Source of the DNA: Streptomyces umbrinus | GTDB taxonomy: Bacteria > Actinomycetota > Actinomycetes > Streptomycetales > Streptomycetaceae | Reading direction: 5' to 3' | Assembly: GCF_030817415.1 (NCBI RefSeq) | Contig: NZ_JAUSZI010000002.1 | Coordinates: 8,122,001-8,186,000, forward strand | DNA: 64,000 bases | Shown: one piece after another, positions 11,874 to 19,190 of the stretch | Position numbering within the stretch: position 1 is the stretch's first letter | How the letters are laid out: each line of letters opens with the position of its first letter | The notes under the pieces: generated by a model | The model's database searches: none | The model's input: only the letters and a program-made list of their open reading frames with translations | What the model was told of the DNA's origin: nothing | Translations under genes and position numbers: made by a program

Positions 11874-12974
11874 ATGCCGGACGACAACAAAACGACCGGA
11901 CCCCCGCCCCCGCCGGAACGCCGCAACGACAGGCCGACGCCCGCCGAACGACCCACGTCCGCCGACCGGCCGACGTCTCCCGACCGGACCGAGGCACCAG
12001 ACGGGACCGGGGCACCCGACCAGGCCGAGGCCGCTGGGCGGACCGGGATACTCGGCCGGATCGCGGCTGCTGCGGGCCGGACCGAGAGTCCCGGGCGCGC
12101 CGAGACTGCCGGGCGTGCCGAGACACCCGACCGGACTGGGGCACCTGACCTGACCGGGGCACCCGGCCGGGCCGAGGCTGCCGACCGGACCGGGACTCTT
12201 GGCCGGACCGAGACACCCAGCCAGGCTGAGGCTGCTCGCCGTACCGAGATGTCCGGCCGGACTGGGTCTGCTGACCGGGCTGGGGCACCTGACCGGGCCG
12301 AGGGCATCAGGCGTGCCGAGGCACCCGACCGAACCGGGGCACCTGACCTGACCGGGGCTCCCGACCGGACTGAGGCTGCCGACCGGACCCGGACACCCGG
12401 CCGCGCTGGGGCGCCTGACCTGACCGAGGCATCTGGCCGGGCCGAGACACCCGGCCGGACCGAGGCTGTCGGCCGGACCGAGGCATCCGACCGGCCCGCC
12501 ACCACCGCCGAGGTCCCCGCTTCCGGCACCGGCTCAGCCACGCCCGCCCCATCAGGGGCGCGGGGAACTGCGCGACCGGCCAACGACGACCTGCACAAGA
12601 CCACGGTGGGAAGTTCAAGGGCTCCTGAAGGCACGGCTGTCCCAGGCAACCCGCCCGCCACCCAGACCAAGTCGCCCCCCGGAACCGCCGGAGACGTCGG
12701 CGGACGCCTGATGTCCCCCGACACCGGCGAAAAGTGGTCCCTCCAACTCCAGCACGCGGTGGCCGGCTTCATCGACGGACCCCGGGGCTCGGTGGAGGAG
12801 GCCGACAAGGTCCTCCAGGAGGTCGCGGCACGGTTCACCGACGCCGTGACCGAGCGCCGCCGCACACTCCGTACGTCCTGGCAGACCACCGGCGAGGACA
12901 AGGCCGACACCGAACAGCTCCGGCTGGCCCTACGGGACTACCGGGAACTGGCGGAACGGCTCCTGCGGCTCTGA
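11874..12974 (+). CDS. hexapeptide-repeat protein with C-terminal domain shared with its neighbour
   Basis: A 366-residue soluble protein. Residues about 38-210 are a degenerate six-residue repeat (consensus like APDRTG/EAADRT), followed by a linker containing a dispersed DNA repeat. The C-terminal 85 residues are a helical domain (QHAVAGFIDGPRGSVEEADK...LRDYRELAERLLRL) homologous to the tail of the preceding protein. The ATG is chosen just downstream of the previous stop with GGGGAGTTGAGA ahead. The repeat tract is probably disordered. The shared domain may pair the membrane protein with this soluble one, which is inference only. Confidence 0.65.
   Translation: MPDDNKTTGPPPPPERRNDRPTPAERPTSADRPTSPDRTEAPDGTGAPDQAEAAGRTGILGRIAAAAGRTESPGRAETAGRAETPDRTGAPDLTGAPGRAEAADRTGTLGRTETPSQAEAARRTEMSGRTGSADRAGAPDRAEGIRRAEAPDRTGAPDLTGAPDRTEAADRTRTPGRAGAPDLTEASGRAETPGRTEAVGRTEASDRPATTAEVPASGTGSATPAPSGARGTARPANDDLHKTTVGSSRAPEGTAVPGNPPATQTKSPPGTAGDVGGRLMSPDTGEKWSLQLQHAVAGFIDGPRGSVEEADKVLQEVAARFTDAVTERRRTLRTSWQTTGEDKADTEQLRLALRDYRELAERLLRL
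11986..12504 (+). repeat. degenerate 18-bp tandem repeat inside the coding sequence
   Basis: Roughly 29 units of an 18-bp word built on GACCGGACYGRGGC. The frame is kept throughout and encodes six-residue units alternating charged (DRTE, GRTE) and small (AA, AP) residues. The complementary strand also stays open across it, giving a long collagen-like shadow frame that I do not accept as a gene. Expansion and contraction in 18-bp steps would preserve the frame. Confidence 0.8.
12554..12577 (+). repeat. dispersed palindromic repeat, copy 3, within a gene
   Basis: Same core as the other copies, but located inside the hexapeptide-repeat gene, where it encodes part of the linker (SGARGTARPAND). 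Its downstream flank (GCC..ACGACGACCTGC) matches that of the copy at 51563, defining a second tail class. Confidence 0.75.
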
Positions 12975-13051
12975 ACCCACAAGCCCCGTCGAACCCGCGC
13001 GTCCGCGCGAACTCCAGCACACCACAAGCACCTTGAGGCATCTTGCGCAGC

Positions 13052-13089
13052 GAGGCCCTGCCCCGGGCCATGTGTCGGGGCAGGGCCTC
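13052..13089. terminator. bidirectional hairpin terminator
   Basis: A perfect 13-bp stem, GAGGCCCTGCCCC paired with GGGGCAGGGCCTC, with a 12-nt loop. It sits between the converging hexapeptide-repeat gene and the DUF1992 gene and could stop transcription from both sides. There is no U-tract, as is usual in Streptomyces. Confidence 0.75.
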
Positions 13090-13150
13090 ACCCGTGCCCC
13101 GAGAGGGCGGCGCGGTCTCGACGAGGACGAGGACGAAGACGCGGACGGCC

Positions 13151-13555
13151 TCAGCCGGCGCGCCGCTCGTGCCACTCGCGGACGATCTCCTCGACGTCGT
13201 ACGGCTTGAGGCCCAGCGGCGGCCCGGGCGGCGGCTTGAACATCATCTCGCGGATCTTCTTGTTGATCTCGGTGATGATCCGCCGTACCGCCGACTCCGA
13301 CGGGGCCTTCTCGGCCGCCTCAAGGGCGTCCTCGGCCTCCTTGCGGAGGGCCAGCGTCGGCGGCAGTACGGTCAGGCCCTCGCGGATCATCTTCTGCTTG
13401 ATCCACCACAGTTCGTCGTACGACGTGTCGGGACCGCTCGTCAGCGGCTTGCCCATGCCGGGGAGGTCGGCGAACTCCCCACGGGCTTCCGCATCGCGGA
13501 TCTGCTTGTCGACCCAGGACTCGAAGCTGACACCAGGAGGCTTGCGCTCGGTCAT
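13151..13555 (-). CDS. DUF1992 (DnaJ-homologue-C28-like conserved domain) protein
   Basis: A 134-residue protein consisting almost entirely of the DUF1992 domain. It has the conserved opening SWVDKQIRDAEARGEFADLPGMGKPL near residues 12-35 and a helical remainder (NKKIREMMFKPPPG). The family is widespread in bacteria and also forms the body of eukaryotic DNAJC28. The biochemical role is unknown. The ATG at 13555 fits the family N-terminus. The longer frame upstream to 14422 is the antisense of the FHA-like and methyltransferase region. Confidence 0.85.
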   Translation of the reverse strand: MTERKPPGVSFESWVDKQIRDAEARGEFADLPGMGKPLTSGPDTSYDELWWIKQKMIREGLTVLPPTLALRKEAEDALEAAEKAPSESAVRRIITEINKKIREMMFKPPPGPPLGLKPYDVEEIVREWHERRAG

Positions 13556-13771
13556 GCGTCCATTGTGCCGGAAGGTGTGCGAACCGTGCCGGGACGGACG
13601 GTGTGCGACCGCGCCGAGCCGTGTGCCACCGCGCCGAGCGGTGTGGGGCTGCACCGGACGGTCCGGGGCCGGGCGAATTATCATTCGGCGGCGACACCTC
13701 GCCGGGGCGTCAACCGCGTCCTGGCGCGGGACAATTGGAACGCGGGAACGCGCGGGAACGAAGGAGCACAC

Positions 13772-14170
13772 GTGCTCGAACTCACCATGGCCACGGTGTC
13801 CGGTACGGAAGCCGGCGCGACGGCCGGTATGCAGATGGCCGACGCGCCGAGCGAGCCGGGTGCCGTGCTGCGGGTGGGGCGGGACCGGGGCGTGTGCCGC
13901 CTCGCGACGCCCGACGACTGGCTGTTCGTCTCGCGGGTGCACCTGGAGTTCCTGTGCGGGCCCGAGGGGAGCTGGCAGGTGACCTGGCTGCGGGGCTCGC
14001 ACGACGACCCCTCCTCCGAGGTGCGCTTCACCCTGGTCGGCGGGGCCGCCCCGCAGATCCTGCCGTACGGCGGGACGGCCAAGCTGCCCCTCGGCGGTTC
14101 CGGCGAACTGATCATCTACGACCGCACGGGGCCCCGCAGCGTCAACGTGGGCTTCTACCACGAGGCCTGA
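13772..14170 (+). CDS. small FHA-like domain protein
   Basis: A 132-residue protein. The segment VLRVGRDRGVCRLATPDDWLFVSRVHLEF has the FHA-fold arrangement: a G-R near the phosphothreonine loop, then S-R-x-H. Later beta strands (EVRFTLV, GELIIYDR) complete a beta-sandwich. The GTG start has AAGGAG five bases upstream. It would bind phosphothreonine peptides, so it may report on a Ser/Thr kinase, but no kinase is adjacent. The fold call rests on motif spacing alone. Confidence 0.65.
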   Translation: MLELTMATVSGTEAGATAGMQMADAPSEPGAVLRVGRDRGVCRLATPDDWLFVSRVHLEFLCGPEGSWQVTWLRGSHDDPSSEVRFTLVGGAAPQILPYGGTAKLPLGGSGELIIYDRTGPRSVNVGFYHEA

Positions 14171-14202
14171 CCCAGAAAGCCCTGGCAGAGGTGCCGGAGG
14201 GG

Positions 14203-14883
14203 CTACGGCAGTACGCGCGCCAGCGCGAACCCGTCGTACCCCTTCGAGCCCACCGTCTGGATCGCCGTGGCGGTCAGTTTCGGATGTGTGGCGAACAGGT
14301 CGAGGGCCTCGCGGGTGCCCCGCACGCTCGGGTCGTCGCTGGTGGGGTCGGTGACGGCGCCGCCGCGGACGACGTTGTCGAGGATGATCAGGCTGCCGGG
14401 CCGGGTGAGCTTGACGGCCCACTCCACATAGCGCGGGTTGTTGACCTTGTCCGCGTCGATGAAGACCAGGTCGAAGGGGGCCGTGTTCCCGTCGCCTTCG
14501 CCGGCCAGCTTCGCCAGGGAGTCGAGCGCCGGGCCCACCCGGACCTCGGTGATCTTGTCCAGGCCGGCCCGGGCGAGGTTGCGGCGGGCCACCTCGGCGT
14601 GTCGTTCGCTGTACTCCAGCGTGATCAGCCGGCCGTCCTGCGGGAGGGCGCGGGCCAGCCAGATGGTGCTGTAGCCGCCGAGGGTGCCGATCTCCAGGAT
14701 GCGGGTCGCGCCCTGGATCACGGCGAGGAGATGGAGCAGCTTGCCCTGCGGCGGGGCGACGTTGATGTGGGGCAGTCCGGCGGCGTCGCTGTCGCGCAGC
14801 GCGTCGGTCAGGGCCTCGTCCGGCGGGGCGAGGAGGCCGGTGAAGTAGTCGTCCACGTCGTGCCAGAGCTGCGGCTCGGTCAT
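14203..14883 (-). CDS. class I SAM-dependent O-methyltransferase (family 3)
   Basis: A 226-residue catechol-/caffeoyl-CoA-type O-methyltransferase. The SAM motif is RILEIGTLGGYSTIWLARAL near 62-81, the acidic loop is LITLEYSERHAEVAR, and the divalent metal site is LVFIDADKVNN...LIILDNVVRGG. The length is standard. It is monocistronic, and a strong palindrome 22 bp upstream of the start (14905-14925) is probably its operator. The substrate would be a catechol-like or other vicinal diol acceptor. Which one cannot be told. Confidence 0.88.
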   Translation of the reverse strand: MTEPQLWHDVDDYFTGLLAPPDEALTDALRDSDAAGLPHINVAPPQGKLLHLLAVIQGATRILEIGTLGGYSTIWLARALPQDGRLITLEYSERHAEVARRNLARAGLDKITEVRVGPALDSLAKLAGEGDGNTAPFDLVFIDADKVNNPRYVEWAVKLTRPGSLIILDNVVRGGAVTDPTSDDPSVRGTREALDLFATHPKLTATAIQTVGSKGYDGFALARVLP

Positions 14884-14904
14884 ATGGGTATGCCTTTCGT
14901 CTGT

Positions 14905-14925
14905 CTAGTTAGGTGCGCTAACTAG
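14905..14925. promoter_or_regulatory. operator-like palindrome CTAGTTAG-GTGCG-CTAACTAG
   Basis: A perfect 8-bp inverted repeat with a 5-bp spacer, ending 22 bp upstream of the O-methyltransferase start. AT-rich sequence of this symmetry in a 70% GC genome is a strong sign of repressor binding (MarR-, PadR- or TetR-type). No cognate regulator gene is adjacent. Confidence 0.6.
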
Positions 14926-14975
14926 TTCCGTCGCTGAATATAGCCGGTTACTGGCACGTTGGGTGGTTGTATTCC

Positions 14976-15013
14976 CCTCACGGCGACTCGCGGAGGCCTC
15001 ACGGCGACTCGCG
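14976..15013. repeat. two direct copies of a 17-bp word
   Basis: CCTCACGGCGACTCGCG occurs twice with a 21-bp period in the gap between the methyltransferase operator and the GT87/PAP2 gene. The rest of 14926-15197 shows no gene or other recognisable site. Confidence 0.6.
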
Positions 15014-15197
15014 AGTGAGCCTCACCGGCCGTACAACACCTCCATCCGGACAAAAGGCTGAAGGACGTCAGGTGAAGAGGGGGTTGCCTGCGTCTCACGG
15101 CGGGGGGAGTGCGAGCCTCTTAGGATTCGAACAGGAAACAGACGCACCCAGACCCATGGGACACCGGGGACGAACGGGGCGGGAGGGCCGACGGCGC

Positions 15198-17441
15198 GTG
15201 GCGAATGTGGAGCACGGTGGGCGACCAGGGGATGCCTTCGGGGCGGCGGCGCCCGGAGCGGCGAAGGCACGGCTGGGACTGGTCCGCGCGGGCCTCTGGC
15301 TGATCGCCGCGGTCTTGGCGGTCCGGCAGGTCGCCGTCATCCTGAGCACGCCGAAAGGCGAACGGCTGACGGACCTGGAGACCTGGGTCGGACCCAACGG
15401 CGTGCTCCATGTGAAGGGTTCGCTGTACGACTCCACCCAGTTCACGGGCACACCGTTCGCCGGGCTCGTCCTCAAGCCCCTCACCCGTTCGGCCGAACAG
15501 GCCCTCGGCTGGGGCTGGACCTTCGGCACACTGCTGCTGGTCGTCGCCCTCGGCCTGGTCGCCGCGCGCGCCCTGCCACAGCCCGTGAGCCGCCGTACGG
15601 CCCTGCCAGGGCCGGTGTCGGAAGTGGCGTCTGCCGGGCGACGCCTGGCACGCACTCTCGCCGCACCGGGCGACAGCCCAAGTACGTCCAGTACGAGGGC
15701 TTTCGCCCGGCACGCCGAGAGCACGCACCAGACGCCGCCCGGCCCGCCCTTCGGGCGAACGGCGCCACTTCCGACACCAGCCCTGGCCGCCCCCGTCGCG
15801 ATCAGCCTGCTGATGCTGTCGCTGCCCGTGCGCAACACGCTGTACCTCGGCCAGACCAGCATCATTCCCGTTCTCCTCGTTCTCCTCGGCTGCTTCGCCG
15901 TGCGCGGGGAACGGGCGAGCGGGGTGCTGATCGGGCTCGCGGCGGCCCTTCAGCCGACCGTGCTCCTCTTCGCGCCGCTCCTGTGGTTCACCGGCCGCCG
16001 CAGGGCCGCCGCCTCCACCGGCATCACCTTCGCCGCGGGCACCGCGCTCGCGTGGGCGGCGATGCCGCACGACTCGTACACGTACTGGGTGCACCACCTG
16101 GCCGGAGTCGGGCTCGGGCGGCCCGCCGACGACCTCGCCAACCAGTCGCTGCACGGCGCGCTGCTGCGGCTCGGCCTCGAAGGCCCGCTGGAGATCGGGC
16201 TGTTCCTGGCGCTGGGCGCGGCCGTCACCGTACTCGGCGTGCGCCGAGCCGTGCGGTACGCCCGCGACGGGCAGTTGCTGCTCGCGGTCGCGATCACCGG
16301 CTGTGTCGCCGTCGCCGTGTCGCCCACCACCTGGCAGCACCAACTGCTGTGGGTGCTGCTCGCGCTGGTCGGCCGGGTCGGCAAGAAGGCCGGTGACCGG
16401 TACGTATGGCCCGTCGCCGTCATCCTGGTGATGACGCTCCCGGCGAAGATGATGCTGCCGAACATGGCGGCCCTCTACCCGCTGCGTGACAACGTCGTCC
16501 TGCTCGCCGCCCTCGCCGCGGCCACCGTGGTTCCGTTTCTGTCCCGTACGTCGGAGTACTACCGCTCGCCGATCCCGACCGAGTACGCGCAGCCGGTGCC
16601 CACCAGGTGGAAGCGCGTGCCGCTCCTGCCGTTCCTGCGCCGGGTCCTCACCCGCCCGAACCTGCTGCTCGAACTGCTGCTGATCCGCGTCGGATACTCC
16701 GCGTACCAGCAGGTCAGGCTCGCGGCGACCGGCGGTACCAACGCGGGAGGCCGGGCCACCGCCGAGGAGCACGGCGAGCAGGTCCACGCGATCGAGAAGT
16801 TCCTGCAGATCGACGTCGAGCGCTGGGTCAACCACGCGGTGGTGGACGTCCCTTGGCTGCAGAGCTTCTTCGACTTCTACTACACGTCGTTCCACTTCGT
16901 GGTGCCGCTGAGCGTCCTCGGCATCCTCTACGTCCGCCGCCCCGCCGACTACCGCTGGGCCCGCGCGGCACTCGGCTTCGCCACGCTGTTCGCACTCGTC
17001 GGCTTCTGGCTCTACCCGCTGGCCCCGCCGCGGCTGATGCCGGGCCTCGGCTTCATCGACACCGTGCACGGCGTGCAGGACTTCTCCCAGCCGGACTACG
17101 GGACGCTGACCGCGCTCACCAACCAGTACGCGGCGATGCCCTCGCTGCACTTCGGCTGGTCGCTGTGGTGCGGGCTCGTCATCGCGATCCTCGCCCCGAA
17201 GTGGTGGATGAAGGCCCTCGGCCTCCTCCACCCGCTGTTCACGGTCTCCGCGATCGTGGCGACCGCCAACCACTGGGTCCTGGACGCGGTGGGCGGCGCG
17301 GCCGTCGTCGGCGCGGGCTTCGCGCTGACCTACCTCCTCCAGGGACCGCGCCCGCGGCCGCTCGCCAAACCGGCGGCGGAGGCGGGAGCGGACGTCAGCA
17401 TCGCGGAGCCGGTCCCGGCGAAGGGCCGTACCCCGAGCTGA
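15198..17441 (+). CDS. membrane-bound GT87 glycosyltransferase fused to PAP2 phosphatase/inositolphosphotransferase domain
   Basis: A 747-residue polytopic protein. The N-terminal half (about 30-450) has the GT-C/GT87 layout with GLVLKPLTRSAEQAL, LPVRNTLYLGQTS and the lumenal NQSLHGAL loop, as in actinobacterial polyprenol-phosphate mannosyltransferases. The C-terminal half (about 500-720) is a PAP2/Aur1-like domain with YTSFHFVVPLS, YAAMPSLHFGWSLW and NHWVLDAVGG, the histidine/aspartate acid-phosphatase triad. GTG 15198 follows GGGAGGG. ATG 15156 is an alternative. It probably acts in cell-envelope glycolipid synthesis. A 180-bp palindromic insert interrupts the first half in frame. Confidence 0.85.
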   Translation: MANVEHGGRPGDAFGAAAPGAAKARLGLVRAGLWLIAAVLAVRQVAVILSTPKGERLTDLETWVGPNGVLHVKGSLYDSTQFTGTPFAGLVLKPLTRSAEQALGWGWTFGTLLLVVALGLVAARALPQPVSRRTALPGPVSEVASAGRRLARTLAAPGDSPSTSSTRAFARHAESTHQTPPGPPFGRTAPLPTPALAAPVAISLLMLSLPVRNTLYLGQTSIIPVLLVLLGCFAVRGERASGVLIGLAAALQPTVLLFAPLLWFTGRRRAAASTGITFAAGTALAWAAMPHDSYTYWVHHLAGVGLGRPADDLANQSLHGALLRLGLEGPLEIGLFLALGAAVTVLGVRRAVRYARDGQLLLAVAITGCVAVAVSPTTWQHQLLWVLLALVGRVGKKAGDRYVWPVAVILVMTLPAKMMLPNMAALYPLRDNVVLLAALAAATVVPFLSRTSEYYRSPIPTEYAQPVPTRWKRVPLLPFLRRVLTRPNLLLELLLIRVGYSAYQQVRLAATGGTNAGGRATAEEHGEQVHAIEKFLQIDVERWVNHAVVDVPWLQSFFDFYYTSFHFVVPLSVLGILYVRRPADYRWARAALGFATLFALVGFWLYPLAPPRLMPGLGFIDTVHGVQDFSQPDYGTLTALTNQYAAMPSLHFGWSLWCGLVIAILAPKWWMKALGLLHPLFTVSAIVATANHWVLDAVGGAAVVGAGFALTYLLQGPRPRPLAKPAAEAGADVSIAEPVPAKGRTPS
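15600..15785. mobile_element. MITE-like palindromic insertion inside the GT87/PAP2 gene
   Basis: Arms 15605-15629 (GCCAGGGCCGGTGTCGGAAG...) and 15763-15787 are inverted repeats matching at 24 of 25 positions. A second inner palindrome (15642-15679 against 15697-15734) matches at about 29 of 38. GCCCTG is repeated at 15600-15605 and 15780-15785, so deleting 180 bp would leave one GCCCTG and a continuous frame reading RRTALAAPVAIS. The 60 added residues are Pro/Arg/Ser rich, hydrophilic and unlike the surrounding membrane helices. No transposase is encoded. Confidence 0.65.
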
Positions 17442-19050
17442 TCCGGTACTCGCCCGGCTCGGTCACCGTCAGACGCGTGAACTCGCCCGCCTTCTCCAGG
17501 CAGCCGCCCTCGGCGTACAGCCAGGGCGAGAAGGCGACGCGCACGGTCACCGAGCCGGCCCGCGGGACGTGCACGAGGACCGCGGCGCTGTCGGCCCGCA
17601 CGACGGTGGCGGGCTTCGACACCAGCGGCACCGCCCCGCGCACGCGGTACACCCGCCAGTTCACGTCCCGCCACACCGGCTCCAGCCACTCGGTGCCCCG
17701 CGCGACCAGGCGCGCCTCGTCCTCCGCGAAGCCGTCCGGCTTCCCCGACGGCAGCACGACGAAGCCGACCGCCCACCGGTCCAGCCAGGCGCGGTACGTC
17801 GTCTCCGAGAACGTCCCGTCGTAGAAGAGCCGGCCCCGCTCCATGTCCAGCTGCCGGTTCCAGCCGCGCGCCAGATTCACGTGCGGGGCCAGCGCGGTGG
17901 CCTCACGGTGGTTGCGGGCCGGGACCACCTCGACGCGCGTACGGTCGGCGCCGAGCCGGTCCAGGGCCTGTACGACGCTGGTGGTGTCGTGGGCCCAGGC
18001 CGGTACCACCGTCGACACCTGCAGATCGTCGACCGTCTTCTTGCCCACCCACCCCACCGAGAAGACGAGCGCCATGACGAGCGCGACCCGTTTCTGCTTG
18101 GTGCGTCTGCGGGGCGCCCCGGCCGGTGTCGACGTGGTCGGCACCGCCAGCAGCGCGGCCAACAGGGCCGCCGGTGCGAACAGTTCCGCGAGCCGCTCCA
18201 CGTTCGTGCCGACCGGGGAGGGGATCAGATACGTGAGGACCGTCCCGGCCGCGTACACGACGGCACCCCAGCGCAGCACCCGCCAGCCGCGCGGCGCGAG
18301 GGTCAGCACGACGACGCCGATCAGGACGGGCGGCCAGATCCGGGCCGCAGGCATCAACTGCTCGCCGGTGAACGGGAACAGCAGGGTGGTCGTGCCCACC
18401 ACCACGACCGGCGGGACGATCAGCGTGGCGGCCCGCACCCGGTCCCGTCCGAGCGCGTAACCGGCGCCCGCCACGACCAGGAACAGCCCGGCCACCGGGC
18501 TCGCCATGGCCGCCAGCGCCGCGTACGCCACCGCGAGCGGCAGGCGGCGCTCCCGGGTCAGCAGCACACAGGCCGCCAGCCCGAGCGCGACACCGAGGGC
18601 GAAGGTCGTCCGCCCCGACGCGACGTTGCACCACAGTGCCAGCGAGGCAAGCAGCGCCGGGCCGAGCGGCCTGCGGATCCCCGTACGGACGATGAGGACC
18701 GAGGCCAGCCAGGCGGCGAGGAGCCCCGACGCGACGGTGACCGTCCGCACGCCGAAGGCGGCCATCAAGTAGGGCGAGATCAGGCTGTAGTTGGCGGTGT
18801 GCATCCCGCCGTACCAGAACAGGCTGTACGCCGAACCGCCGTGCCGGGACGCGAAGTCGGCCCAGGCCTCCTGTGCCGCGAGATCACCGCCGCCGGTGGC
18901 GAGGAACAGCCACCACACCACGTACAGCGGCACGGTCGGCAGGGTGGCGAGGAGGGGAACGCGGAACCGCCTCCAAACCGGGCGGAGGTCCCGCTTCCGG
19001 GAGGCGGCCGCGCCCTCCGGCCGGAGGAGGGACAGTTCGGCTGGGACCAC
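17395..19050 (-). CDS. multi-pass membrane protein, possible GT-C-type glycosyltransferase
   Basis: A 551-residue protein with about ten predicted membrane helices between residues 30 and 340, then a C-terminal extracytoplasmic domain of about 200 residues (VEVVPARNHREATALAPHVN, GTFSETTYRAWLDRWAVGFVVLPSGK). The layout resembles actinobacterial GT-C-like or YfhO-like envelope glycosyltransferases, but I see no decisive catalytic motif. Its 3' end overlaps the convergent GT87/PAP2 gene by 47 bp, so the two may be jointly conserved envelope genes. The IS30 element lies about 140 bp upstream of its start in the same orientation and could drive read-through. Confidence 0.7.
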   Translation of the reverse strand: MVPAELSLLRPEGAAASRKRDLRPVWRRFRVPLLATLPTVPLYVVWWLFLATGGGDLAAQEAWADFASRHGGSAYSLFWYGGMHTANYSLISPYLMAAFGVRTVTVASGLLAAWLASVLIVRTGIRRPLGPALLASLALWCNVASGRTTFALGVALGLAACVLLTRERRLPLAVAYAALAAMASPVAGLFLVVAGAGYALGRDRVRAATLIVPPVVVVGTTTLLFPFTGEQLMPAARIWPPVLIGVVVLTLAPRGWRVLRWGAVVYAAGTVLTYLIPSPVGTNVERLAELFAPAALLAALLAVPTTSTPAGAPRRRTKQKRVALVMALVFSVGWVGKKTVDDLQVSTVVPAWAHDTTSVVQALDRLGADRTRVEVVPARNHREATALAPHVNLARGWNRQLDMERGRLFYDGTFSETTYRAWLDRWAVGFVVLPSGKPDGFAEDEARLVARGTEWLEPVWRDVNWRVYRVRGAVPLVSKPATVVRADSAAVLVHVPRAGSVTVRVAFSPWLYAEGGCLEKAGEFTRLTVTEPGEYRISSGYGPSPGPAPRC

Positions 19051-19190
19051 GGCTCGGCTTTTCCGTTCGAAGTCTTCGAAGGTTCAGTTGGCTGTGCCAT
19101 CCGTGAAGACGCGTAACGGACCGGAAACGTTCAGTCAATTTCGGGCGCAGGGCAACACTTTGGGCCCCGGGGGAGGCGGCGAATTCGAGG

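Noticed and set aside
11840..12910. A 356-residue open frame opposite the hexapeptide-repeat gene, with collagen-like VRPGAPVRSGAP repeats
   Set aside because: It is the mirror of an 18-bp in-frame repeat in a GC-rich gene. The plus-strand gene has a ribosome site, an operon partner and a conserved C-terminal domain, and the minus frame has none.
14905..14925. DmdR1-type iron box at the O-methyltransferase promoter
   Set aside because: TTAGG is present, but the right half and spacing do not fit the 19-bp consensus. A plain palindrome is the better description.
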